A stretch of 64,000 bases of DNA, from NCBI RefSeq assembly GCF_000346465.2, contig NC_034014.1, positions 15,868,033 through 15,932,032 on the forward strand, read 5' to 3'. Shown here piece after piece: positions 35,121-45,560 of this stretch (positions are counted from its first letter, which is position 1; each line of letters starts with the position of its first letter). The translations under genes and the position numbers were made by a program. The notes beneath the pieces are model-generated. The model worked only from the letters and a program-made list of their open reading frames with translations, ran no database searches and was not told where the DNA came from. This stretch comes from Prunus persica. Taxonomy: Eukaryota; Streptophyta; Magnoliopsida; Rosales; Rosaceae.

Positions 35121-38100
35121 ATGGATAAGTCATGGATGCACTCGGATAGAAGATCGAAGGCATATGAGTTTGGGGTGGAAGCATTTTTGAACTTTGCTGT
35201 AGAAAATCTTCTAACTACAACACATATCCGTTGTCCATGTGTTAAATGTGTTAATTTGAAGTTGTTTGGGGTTGGAATTATAAGGGATCACTTATACTTC
35301 AATGGAATTGACTAAAGCTATAAGAATTGGACTTTTCACAGAGAACCTTGGGAAGCAACTACTAATGCTAGTAGAAATGTTGAAGAAGATGATGGCCATA
35401 GTAGGTACAGTTTTGTGTCTAAAGAAATTGATATGGATGATAATGATTTTGGTGATTTTGGTTCCGATCCGTATGAGTTTGCCAATGTGATTGGGGATGG
35501 AGATCAACCAGTGTACCCTGGTTGTAGAAAGTACACGAAGTTATCGGCATTAGTGAAGTTGTATAATTTGAAGGTAAAACATGGGATGAGTGATGTCTGT
35601 TTTACAGAATTATTGATACTTCAAGGCGATTTGCTTCCAGAAGGAAATACAATACCAACCTCTATGTATGAGGCTAAAAAGACTTTGTGTGCATTGGGGC
35701 TGAGTTATGAGAAAATGCACGCATGCCCCAATGATTGCATCTTGTATAGGAAGGAGTATGAGGATTCAACTAATTGTCCTACTTGTGGTATCTCAAGGTG
35801 GAAGGAAGGCAAAGATTCAATCTTGAAAGAGGGTGTGCCAGCGAAGGTGGTGTGGTATTTTCCTCCAATTCCAAGGTTTAAAAGGATGTTTCAATCACAT
35901 GAGACAGCTAAGAGTTTGACTTGGCATGCTGCTAGAAAATCAATTGACGGTCAGATGTCTCATCCGGCGGATTCCCCGTCTTGGAAACTTCTTGATGACA
36001 AATGGCCTGAGTTTGGTAATGAGCCGAGAAACTTGAGATTGGCTCTTTCATCTGATGGATTCAATCCCCACAGTTCTCTAAGTAGCAGATATAGTTGTTG
36101 GCCGGTTATCTTAGTTACATATAATCTCCCTCCATGGCTGTGCATGAAACGAAAGTTCATGATGTTAACCTTATTGGTTTCCGGTCCTAAACAACCTGGA
36201 AATGATATAGACGTCTACTTGGAGCCTTTGATTGATGATTTAAAATCTTTGTGGGATGGGATTAGAGGAGTGTATGATGCACATAATGGAGAATACTTTA
36301 CACTCAGAGCTGAATTAATATGGACAATTAATGATTTCCCCGCCTATGGAAACTTATCTGGTTGTGTTGTTAAAGGATATAAAGCTTGTCCAATATGCGG
36401 CGATGATACACCTAGTCACAGGTTGAAAAATGGCCACAAAATTTGTTACATTGGGCATAGAAAATGGTTACCAATCAATCATCCATATAGGAGGCAACGT
36501 GCAGCTTTTAATGGGAAACCTGAATATGGCATACCTCCCGAGCCATTAACCGGAGAAGAAGTGCTGCATATGGTTGAAAATGGTGACAGAGTTTGTTGGA
36601 AGAAGAAATCAATATTCTTTGATCTCGAGTATTGGAAATACCTTCCTGTGAGGCATGCCCTAGATGTTATGCACATTGAGAAGAATGTTTGCGATAGTAT
36701 TATTGGTACACTGCTGGAGATCCCTGGAAAAAATAAAGATGGGATTGCTGCTCGATTAGATTTATTGAACATGGGGGTCAAAACTGATTTGCAACCCGAG
36801 TATGGAGAAAGACGTACTCGTTTGCCTCCTGGGCCTTGGAATTTGTCAAGAGCAGAGAAGAGAGAGGTTTGCAATTCTTTCTATGGTATGAAGGTCCCTG
36901 AAGGTTATTCTTCAAATATTAAAAATCTTGTATCTTTACAAGATTCAAGACTTCTTGGCCTTAAATCACATGATTGTCATACCTTAATTCAACAATTGCT
37001 CCCTGTGGCAATTCGTTCTGTTTTGGAGAAGCCTGCAAGGTATGCAATAACTCGTTTGTGCTTCTTCTTCAATGCTATATGTGCAAAGACTGTTGATGTT
37101 TCCAAGCTAGATAAGTTGGAAGAAGATGTAGTAGTTACTCTGTGTTTGCTTGAGAAGTACTTTCCCCCTTCATTCTTTGATATCATGGTTCATCTAGTAG
37201 TACATCTTGTCAGAGAAGTTCGTCTATGTGGGCCAGTATATTTTAGGTGGATGTATCCGTTTGAAAGATATATGAAAGTGCTGAAGGGGTATGTTCAGAA
37301 TCGTACTCGTCCCGAAGGTTGCATTGCTGAGCGGTATATAGCTGAAGAAGCGGTAGAGTTTTGTACTCAGCATTTATCTGATGTTAGTACAGTTGGAGTG
37401 CCTTCAAGCCAAAAGATGGGACTTTCAAAGCCATTATCAGGTTGCACAGTGAGCGTAGTTGATCAGGACCTGTTGAATCAAGCACATCTATATGTCTTGG
37501 AGAATACGGAGGAAGTCCTACCTTATATCGAGTACGTATGAGTTTTATTCTTTAACTTATTGATTTTAAATTACTTCTTATGTTTATCTTCTATATTTGG
37601 GACCGTAATGCTTGAATTTTTTGTGTCATGTAGGCAACATATGATCCATATCAAGACTGCTTATCCAAAATTTAGAAAGAGAACAAAGTGGCTGCAGGAT
37701 AAGCACAATAGCACTTTCATTCAATGGCTACGCTTCAAGGTATATGTTGTTGAATAACATATTTCTCTTTTAATTTTCTTCTTATTTCTATGTTAGATTG
37801 AATTAAGATATATGATTAATTTGCAGGTTCAAAGTGAACTTGAGGAAGACAATCATGGCGTATCAGAAAATTTAAGGTGGCTAGCAGCTGGTCCAAACAT
37901 GGCAGTGCCATTATATAGGAGCTATCTTATTAAAGGTATTAAATTCAATATCAAGGCACAAGATGATGTGCGGACAACTCAAAATAGTGGAGTTTATTTA
38001 CTTGCACATACCATGCAAGTTGCTAGTGCCAAGGATAAAAACTCAATTCTCTCAAATATGGGTTTCTATGGTGTCATTCAAGAAATTTGGGACCTTGACT

Positions 38101-39237
38101 ACCAAAAGTTTACAATCCCAGTCTTTAGGTGTGATTGGATAGATAGTTCTGGTCTTGTAGTCGACGAACTTGGATTTACCCTTGTAGATTTGAGTAAAAT
38201 TGGACATAGGAATGACCAATTTGTTTTGGCTTCTCAAGTCAAACAAATATTTTTTGTTGACGACCCGATGCATCGTGGTTGGTCGGTAGTGTTATCAATG
38301 CCTAATAGAGAATATAATGATGTTATTGGTGATGAAGTCTTAGTGATGTGATAATTGAGTGTGAGCCATTTACTAGAGGGATGCCAATGTTGACACCATT
38401 TGATGAACTGGTGGGGTGGAGTTAGGCCGGTCAAATATTCAGATGGGTGTGAAGATATATGGATTGGAATGATGCCTNNNNNNNNNNNNNNNNNNNNNNN
38501 NNNNNNNNNNNNNNNNNNNNNNNNNNNNNNNNNNNNNNNNNNNNNNNNNNNNNNNNNNNNNNNNNNNNNNNNNNNNNNNNNNNNNNNNNNNNNNNNNNNN
38601 NNNNNNNNNNNNNNNNNNNNNNNNNNNNNNNNNNNNNNNNNNNNNNNNNNNNNNNNNNNNNNNNNNNNNNNNNNNNNNNNNNNNNNNNNNNNNNNNNNNN
38701 NNNNNNNNNNNNNNNNNNNNNNNNNNNNATGATGTGCGGACAACTCAAATAGTGGAGTTTATTTACTTGCACATACCATGCAAGTTGCTAGTGCCAAGGA
38801 TAAAAAACTCAATTCTCTCAAATATGGGTTTCTATGGTGTCATTCAAGAAATTTGGGACCTTGACTACCAAAAGTTTACAATCCCAGTCTTTAGGTGTGA
38901 TTGGATAGATAGTTCTGGTCTTGTAGTCGACGAACTTGGATTTAACCCTTGTAGATTGAGTAAAATTGGACATAGGAATGACCAATTTGTTTTGGCTTCT
39001 CAAGTCAAACAAATATTTTTTGTTGACGACCCGATGCATCGTGGTTGGTCGGTAGTGTTATCAATGCCTAATAGAGAATATAATGATGTTATTGGTGATG
39101 AAGTCTTAGGTGATGTGATAATTGAGTGTGAGCCATTTACTAGAGGGATGCCAAATGTTGACACATTTGATGAACTGGTGGGTGAGTTAGGCGGTCAAAA
39201 TATTCGAGATGGGTGTGAAGATATATGGATTGAATGA
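35121..39237 (+). CDS. CACTA transposase, TnpD type (Transposase_21), with in-frame stop and damaged 3' exon
   Basis: Exon 1 (35121-37531) starts MDKSWMHSDRRSKAYEFGV, the transposase-associated N-terminal domain with CPCVKC. A TAA at 35313-35315 interrupts it; the same frame is open again to 37531. It continues with Cys pairs (NCPTCG), the catalytic Transposase_21 domain (LALSSDGFNP and DIDVYLEPLIDDL, with conserved Asp residues; VKGYKACPICGDDT), then DUF4218 (KSHDCHTLIQQLLP to RPEGCIAERY). Exon 2 is 37634-37739, joined at ga|gtacgt and tgtag|g, giving PYIEQHMIHIKTAYPKF. Exon 3 starts at 37827 and carries DUF4216 (FRCDWIDSSGLVVDELG, LASQVKQIFFVDDP). Its end is present twice, around an N gap; the right copy ends with TGA at 39235-39237. 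The protein would cut and join the element ends. Confidence 0.85.
37827..38477 (+). repeat. Transposase exon 3, first copy before the gap
   Basis: The frame is open from 37827 but breaks near 38340 (gtcttagtgatg where the right copy has gtcttaggtgatg). Further single-base gains and losses follow up to the gap (for example ctggtggggtggag against ctggtgggtgag). This pattern suggests uncorrected read errors at a contig edge. Confidence 0.8.
38478..38728. other. Assembly gap (251 N)
   Basis: A run of N between two near-identical copies of the transposase 3' exon. Frames spanning it are meaningless. Confidence 1.
38729..39237 (+). repeat. Transposase exon 3, second copy after the gap
   Basis: Repeats 37961-38477 almost base for base. 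It has its own small indels (aactcaaatagtgg against aactcaaaatagtgg; tttaacccttgtagattgag against tttacccttgtagatttgag) but a correct 3' end with the stop codon. Most likely an assembly duplication rather than biology. Confidence 0.85.
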
Positions 39238-40819
39238 TGCTTATGTAATTGGTAGTGTATGACATTAATTTTGTAATATATTGTAATGTGATTTCTTCAC
39301 TTTCTACGTTCAAATAAAACACGACGTTATTGTGAACCAGTTATTCAGCATATTTACCGACGTCTTAAAGCAACGTAACAATGAAGAACCATGACGCTAT
39401 TGTGAAGCAATTATTCAAGATATCACGTCGGGGAAGGATTAAGAACCGCCATGTAATTCAAAATAACACGACTCCAATCCCATAATACCGACGTCTAAAA
39501 AATGAGATATATAATCTGAACGTTAAAAAATACGACGTCATCATACATTTTCCACGTCGCAAGTTCTTTTATAAACGAAGAGGAACGAAATGAATTCCGA
39601 CGGTAATTCATTATAACCGCCGTCTAATATCAATTAAACGACGTTATTTGTAATACGGCTCTCATCATAATCAACGCCGTCTATATGTTCTGTAATACGG
39701 CTCTCATTTATTTGGAACCGACGTTGTTTAGAAGTTCAACGTCGTCTATATTAATAAGTGCGTCGTGAGTAATGAATACATATAAATACAACGTCGACTA
39801 TATAAATGCCACCGACGTTGTTTCGCATTTCAACGTCAACTATATAAATACATACGTCGTAAATAATGACACTGACAACTATTTCCACGTCATCTTTTTT
39901 AGAAAAATCGAAGTGGAAAATTTATTTCACGACGGTTGTTTGTAAATAAAAGACGTAGTATATTTCAATAACGTCGTCTTCTCATGTATTTAAAGACGTC
40001 ATATTTTTTCTTCTCGTGAAAATTATATTTGACGGCGTAGTGTTTTAGTTGTCGTCGTTGTATGTCTATCTTGCGGCCTTGTTCTTTTAATATGTGTCAT
40101 ATTTTTCCTTTTTAACGACGGTGATTTGTTTGAGTTGGTCGTCTATTCTCATCCTCGACTATTTTTTTGAACTTTAGCAGACTAAACACGTCTGTTTTTA
40201 TTTGTTTTCGACGTTGTTTTATTTAACAACGTCTAATATTTATCGTCGTTGTTTGTTTCTGAAAATAGGACGTATAAATTTTGTAATACGACTCTCATAT
40301 ATTTGTAACCGACGTTGTTTCGTTGTTCAACGTCTACTCTATAAATACATACGTCGTAAATAATGACACTGACAACTATTTCCACGTCATCTTTTATAGA
40401 AAAATCGAAGTGGAAAATTTATTTTACGACGGTTATTTTTATATAGGCGACGTAGTAGGTATCAATAACGTCGTCTTCTAATGTATTTAAAGACGACATA
40501 TTTTTTATTGTCATGAAAATGATATTTAACGGCGTCTTATTTTAATTTTCGTCGTTGTATGTCTATCTTGCGGCCATGTTCTGTTAATATGTGTCATATT
40601 TTTCCTTTTTAATGACGGTTTGTTTAGAGAGTTGGTCGTCTATTCTCATCCTCGACTGCTTTTTTAGATCTTTTTGTAGTACAAAGACGTCGTTTTGTAT
40701 TTGTTGATGACGTTGTATATTGTAACAACGACGGTGATTTAGCGTCGTGGTTTATGAGGGAAAAGATGACGGTGGATTCCACGACCATTGAAAAACCGAA
40801 TACACGACGGTGATTTACC
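39238..40819. repeat. Right subterminal motif array with tandem duplication
   Basis: Dense acgacg/cgtcgt-type motifs run from 39318 to the right end. Within it about 330-380 bp is duplicated with a spacing of about 495 bp (acatacgtcgtaaataatga at 39850 and again near 40345; gtatgtctatcttgcggcc at 40060 and 40557; tctattctcatcctcgact in both). Confidence 0.85.
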
Positions 40820-40847
40820 GTCGTCTTTTTGCTTTTTTGTAGTAGTG
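40820..40847 (-). repeat. Right terminal inverted repeat of the CACTA element
   Basis: Reverse complement reads cactactacaaaaaagc then aaaaagacgac, pairing with the left terminal repeat. The ctg that follows (40848-40850) is the second target duplication. Confidence 0.95.
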
Positions 40848-40850
40848 CTG

Positions 40851-41063
40851 GTTCTATAAAGTATCAGGCTGCCGGATCTCTCCTATTCAAAGAGGGATCT
40901 TAATAAAATTAGAACTCACAAACTAAGAACGAATTGAGGACGGGTACATTCATATTTTCTGAGCATAGATATATTATACAGAAAGAAAAGCTGGCCAAAC
41001 AGAACTATATAAAAAGATATTTATTTAATTAAAAAATGAGGGTGATATATATATACCTATTAC
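40851..41063. other. Intron-like flank between the CACTA element and the MYB exon
   Basis: AT-rich sequence without a gene. It lies downstream (minus strand) of the MYB exon donor, so it would be intron sequence of the former MYB gene. Confidence 0.4.
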
Positions 41064-41181
41064 CCAATGTGTAACTTAACAATGGTTTCTTCCTCCTCAG
41101 CAGTTATGTTCCCTCTCTTGAAGTCAGCCCTCAGATAATTTATCCACCTCAGTCTGCAACTCTTCCCACACCTCAGCAATC
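41064..41181 (-). pseudogene. Orphan exon of an R2R3-MYB transcription factor
   Basis: Read on the minus strand from 41181, the exon gives [31 protein letters not shown] and ETIVKLHIG, the end of repeat R2 and the start of R3 of a plant R2R3-MYB DNA-binding domain. It has an acceptor (gatttgaag|g) and a donor (cattgg|gtaatagg). Typical second exons in this family are 130 bp and end in an LGN(R) segment; this one is 118 bp, with four codons missing in frame between LH and G. No exon 1 (MGR...CC start) or exon 3 (rest of R3 and C-terminus) was found. The CACTA element ends 216 bp downstream and a LINE lies upstream. Either a dead fragment or a gene split by very large insertions. Confidence 0.8.
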
Positions 41182-42058
41182 CTTCAAATCACACACAAAC
41201 ACATTGATTTGTATATATTTACAACCAAATGAAGACACATTGGGAGGTAGTGTTCAAACTTTGAACATTTATAACATGACATCACCAAATCAGTAAATAT
41301 TACACAGAATTAGTATAAAAACACATGAACATACAAGAGCAATGAGAGAGACTCTCTGGAGAGGGCAAAGGAACTAGGGCACGTTTAGGACCCAAAAATT
41401 TGGGGATCTGGAAAACAAGAAAGAGAAAAAGGCGTAGGATGGAGAAGAGGAAGAGTCTGAAGATATGATTGGAGGACCATCTCAAGAGGTGCCAAATATC
41501 TCAAGTCGGTTTCGACCTGCTCAAGGATTTTCTTTCAGAAAGGATACAATCATGGAAACGTGTATGGAACTGCAAAATCCTTGGATAGATAAGGAAAGCA
41601 GAGCACAAAATTGCGGCGGTGAAGAACTCAATGGCGTCGGTTGCTCCCCTCAAGAACATTTCAAATGGGTTCTATTGGGGAAGGATCCTAATCTCCTATT
41701 TTTATTTTTTTGTAAAAATGGTTAATTACTCTTGCATAATTAAGCTAATGGAAGCTCAATCTAATGGCCAGGATTACATGGAGAATACTAATAGCCAGTT
41801 TTCCAATTGTCTATAGCGCCTCCTGTTCAAAATTATGAGGCGTGCTCTGCTACAATGTGGAGATCTCAAGAATTGGGGGAAGTTCCTTCTTCCTCACTTG
41901 CAATCTTGTGCATGCATTGGTGGTTGATTGTTTGGGTTAATTATTACTACATGCATTCATCCCTTATTTATACTGTTATTTGGAGATGTCTGGTTATCTG
42001 CTTCCAAAATTTCCTTTGTTCCTACGACCTATGCTCTAAGCTGTGTTCCTGTGGCAAT
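41182..42058. other. Region between the MYB exon and LINE ORF1
   Basis: Probably part intron or flank and part LINE 5' untranslated region; the border is not visible. Frames at 41465-41725 and 41619-41816 (plus) show no domain. The in-phase open stretch from 41807 runs into LINE ORF1. Confidence 0.35.
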
Positions 42059-43386
42059 ATGAATCCCCAACTTGCTGTTAGCTCTTCTCGAACTAGGTCT
42101 CGAAGCACCAGTCCAAGATCCCCCCTTGACCCCAAGAGGTCTCTTCCTCGTGAACCTTCTAGAATTCACAAAGGTCGTTTTACCTTCATCATGGAAAACA
42201 ATGAAACTAGTGTGCCCACCACTGCTCTGGCTTCTAATGTGTAGAGTCACTACGAAACCTTCTGTCTTGTTGGGAAAGTTTTTGGCGTCCCTGTTCCTGG
42301 GAGGGCCATTAGGAATAGACTGAAAAGTGACTAGAAAGACCTGCAAAAAGAAGTCTCTGTCAATCACATTGGTAGATATTGGTATAAGATTGAATTTGGT
42401 GTTGTGGAGGATGTTGAGTTTGTTCTCAAACACAGACCCTGGTTTGTCCAAGGTCAAATTTTTGCGTTACAAAGGTGGAGACTTGACTTCTCTCCTTTCC
42501 ATGCAGCTGTTGAGTCCATTGTCTGTTGGGCGAGAATTCCTTTCTTGCCACTACATTATGAGGATTCTGAAGTTTTAAGTGATTTAGTCTCCATCCTTGG
42601 GATCCCGAATTGCATTGACCAAGCTTCCATGGTGGGAAAACAGAGCATGTTTGTTCGTGTTTGTTTGGAAGTTGATTTAACCAAGCCCTTGAAAAGGTGT
42701 CTCATTCTTGGAGATGACCCAAAAGAAACTCGTATTTATATCAGTTATGAGGCCCTGTTTGCAATCTGTTTTTATTGCAGCCAGAAAAAAGAGTTGGGTC
42801 ATGTTTGCCTTGTCAAAATCTCCAACAAAAATTATCTCCAAGTGGAGAGACTAAGCAATGAACCTAGTTTCTTCCTAAGGGACTTGGTGCTGGACAAGGA
42901 TGACCGTAGGAATTTGCAAGATGATGTGATCCTTGTGTTCCCTCAACCGATTATGGTTGAAGATATCCATAAGAATAAGAATGGTGAAGAGGTAGAGGAA
43001 GATAATATGCAAAATACTGAGGAAAGAGAGGTGGGCTGGATAGTGGTGTCGGGTCGCAAAGGGAAAGTTAAAGGAGCTATGAGGGATGGTAGAACCTTCA
43101 AGGAAGTGGCGAGAGGGATTAGAATTGCTAAAGAGAACTCTACTCCAATTCCTAAAGTCTTTTTTAAGGATGAAGGGCCTAGTGGGGTTGATAAGGTAAG
43201 AAGGTGGTGTCAGATCCGAGCCTTTCTCTGGAGGAGCGTAGCTTTTCTAATGCTAAGGCTTTTAAGAGCCCTAAGAAGAGAGCTAGAGAGCTCTTTGAAG
43301 AGGCACCGGACGTGTCAGATCCAAGTGTTGAAATTTTGGGGGTTTTTCACCCTTCTGACCGTGAAGCTTTCTACCACAATCCATGA
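42059..43386 (+). pseudogene. LINE ORF1 (DUF4283 / zinc knuckle), broken
   Basis: In one phase from 42059, with stops near 42242 and 42332, the frame continues openly to about 43200. It includes VGKVFGVPVPGRAIRN, DVEFVLKHRPWFVQGQIF and ALQRWRLDFSPF, then WARIPFLPLHYED, characteristic of the plant L1 ORF1 DUF4283 domain. FAICFYCSQKKELGHVC is a damaged CCHC knuckle. Beyond about 43200 the likely true C-terminus is in the +1 frame (43204-43386, ARELFEEAPDVSDPSVEIL), so a frameshift lies there. ORF1 protein binds the element's RNA. Confidence 0.75.
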
Positions 43387-44430
43387 AGATTTTAGTCTGG
43401 AATAGCCAAGGCAGTGCCTGGCGTGGCTTTATTCTCCAGTCTCTGTTTTATATAAGTCTCTTTGTTTAGATGTTTTGTGCATTTTAGACTCTAGAGCCTC
43501 CCAGGATCAGGCTGATCGCTTGGTCCAGAGGCTGGGTTTTAATTGTAGTTTGTATTCCCTCTGTTGGGCAATGTGGAGGGATTATCTTGATGTGGAATCC
43601 TCCTATCTTTAATATAAGTATTTTGAATTATCATAAGCATTACATTAACTGTGAGTTACAAGATTTAACTACCAATAAGAGCTGGACTACAACTTTCATC
43701 TATGCTTACCCTCAAAAAGCCAAACAGCTCAATCTTTGGAGAGAAATTGTGTCTTTAAAACCAACGAATAATCACCCTTCACTCTTGCTAGGTGATTTTA
43801 ACAGTATTTGTTCTTTGAATGAAAAGGTGGGTGGTTCTATTGATACCTCTTAGGCTATGAGAAATTTCAATAAGTTTATAGATGACTGTGAAGTAGTTTC
43901 GTTGGCTGCTACTGATGTCCCTTTTACTTGGTGTAATGGGCATCGTGACAACACCATTATTTACGAAAGACTAGACTGTGCTCTTGCAAACCCAGAATGG
44001 ATGAGACTTCTCCCTCACTCTGAACTCTAAAACTTGCCTATTGTGAGATCAGACCATGGTCCCATTTTCCTAAAGTGCAAGCAAATCTCTAGGAAAATCC
44101 CTAAAGCTTTTAAGTTTGAAGCCATGTGGCTTGCCCATAAGGATTTTGACCAAGTTGTTTCACAGGTTTGGGATTTCTCTTATGTTGGAAATGCTGCCCA
44201 GCAGATCCAAACTTGCTGTAATACTTTCAAACACCAACTTAAAAATTGGAATAGAAGTGTGTTTGGAGACCTTTTTCATAAGCTTAGAATTACCCAAGAA
44301 AACTTAGTCTTAGTTCAAGAGCAATTGGCTCAAAATCCCTGTGACCAATTTCTGTTAGACCAAGACTTCAAGTTCAACACTGATTTGAAAATTTTGCTTG
44401 AACAGGAAGAGGTTTTCTACGCCTAAAAAG
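43384..44430 (+). pseudogene. LINE ORF2 endonuclease region, broken
   Basis: ORF2 starts MKILVWNSQGSAW at 43384, overlapping the ORF1 end. Later, in another phase (43587-44426), come ILMWNPP, FIYAYPQ, LLLGDFNSIC (the conserved GDFN box), PFTWCNG, YERLDCALAN and VRSDHGPIFL (the SDH box). This is the apurinic-type endonuclease of L1 elements, which nicks the target DNA. Stops at 43851-43853 and near 44028 and frameshifts before 43587 break it. Confidence 0.8.
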
Positions 44431-45560
44431 CTAGAGCTAATTGGCTCCAGTAGGGTGATAAATACTATATACTTCCATACTCAAGCCCTTATAAGAAGGA
44501 AAAGAAATCACATTCTCAGAGTCAAGGATCTAAATGGCCTGTGGGTTGAAGGTGAAAGCCTTCCAGAAGCTTTCGTTCAAGCTTTTAAGCTTAGATTTAC
44601 AGCTGAGCAGCCCCCTAATCATCACTTGATGTCAGATTTTCTCCGAGTAATTGAGCCGTGTTTTACTAGTTCAGATAATGAGAATCTCTTGGCTCCTGTC
44701 TCAGATTTTGAATTAAAGCTCCTGGGCCGGATGGTTTACAAGTTGTCTTCTACCATAAGTGTTGGGATAAAATGTTTAGTCAATGATTTCCTCTCCAACA
44801 ATATTCCCCTTCAGGACATTAACCACACCAACATTGCCCTTATTCCCAAAGTTGCCTCTCCTGAGTCTATTAACCATTTTAGACCGATTAGCTTATACAA
44901 TGTCTCGTATAAGATTACCACTAAAATCGTTAGTCGGCTTAGGCCTATCCTTGCGAAGTGCATTTCCAAAAACCAGGGAGCCTTTGCCCTTGGTAGATCC
45001 ATATTTGACAATATTCTTATTGCGCATGAATTGTTCCATGACTTTAAACTGAAGAAAGGTGCTAGGGGTGCTATGGCCATTAAACTTGAGCTTGAAAAAG
45101 CTTATGATTTACTTGATTGGAAGTATATTAGAGGGTGCCTGGATCAATTTGGCTTCAGTAACGATTGGTGTGATCGCATTATGAATTGTGTTTCAAGCAC
45201 TTCTTTCTCCATGCTGATTAATGGATCCCCTTATGGCCATTTTAAGGCTTCTCGAGGAATTCGTCAAGGAGACCCTTTATCACCTTACATCTTTATTCTT
45301 TGCATGGAACCTTTTATAAGACATTTTAATTTACTTGCTCAGAATCCTATAACTCATGTGGGTCTCCTCTCTTCCCAGGGAGGTGACCGGATCTCTAACA
45401 TGGTTTTTGCTGACGGCTGTCTTATTTTTGCCAGGTCAACTGCTATAGCTGCCAAAAATATCAACTTCTTATTGGATAATTTTGCCAGAGTGTCATGACA
45501 GAGAATAAATCTACATAAGTCCACCGTTTATTTTTCTGGTAATGTCCATTCTTAAGCTCG
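44398..45560 (+). pseudogene. LINE ORF2 reverse transcriptase, catalytic residues altered
   Basis: The open frame 44398-45498 includes NIALIPKVASPESINHFRP, ISLYNVSYKI, NQGAFALGRSIFDNILIAHE, GIRQGDPLSPYIFILCMEP and NMVFADGCLIF. The family's FADD box reads FADG here, and the motif-A Asp is Glu (IKLELEKAYD). Both changes hit metal-binding positions, so the enzyme would be inactive even without the stops. An internal deletion near 44735 removes part of the finger region (KLLGRMVYKL). Confidence 0.85.

Larger units (their letters stand above)
26359..40847 (+). mobile_element. CACTA (En/Spm) DNA transposon, complete ends
   Basis: The ends are cactactacaaaaa at 26359 and its reverse complement at 40847, flanked by a matching 3-bp target duplication ctg (26356-26358 and 40848-40850). 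Both ends carry dense subterminal ACGACG/CGTCGT motifs. The 14.5-kb interior encodes two multi-exon genes on the plus strand: a Ptta/En-Spm-type protein with a Ulp1-like protease (29317-33150) and a TnpD-type transposase (35121-39237). A host-gene fragment (RPN6) is captured near the left end. Two in-frame stops and an assembly gap with duplicated flank raise doubt whether this copy, as assembled, is autonomous. Confidence 0.95.

Noticed and set aside
38234..38772. Frames spanning the second N gap
   Set aside because: Same reason; only the flanking transposase sequence is meaningful.
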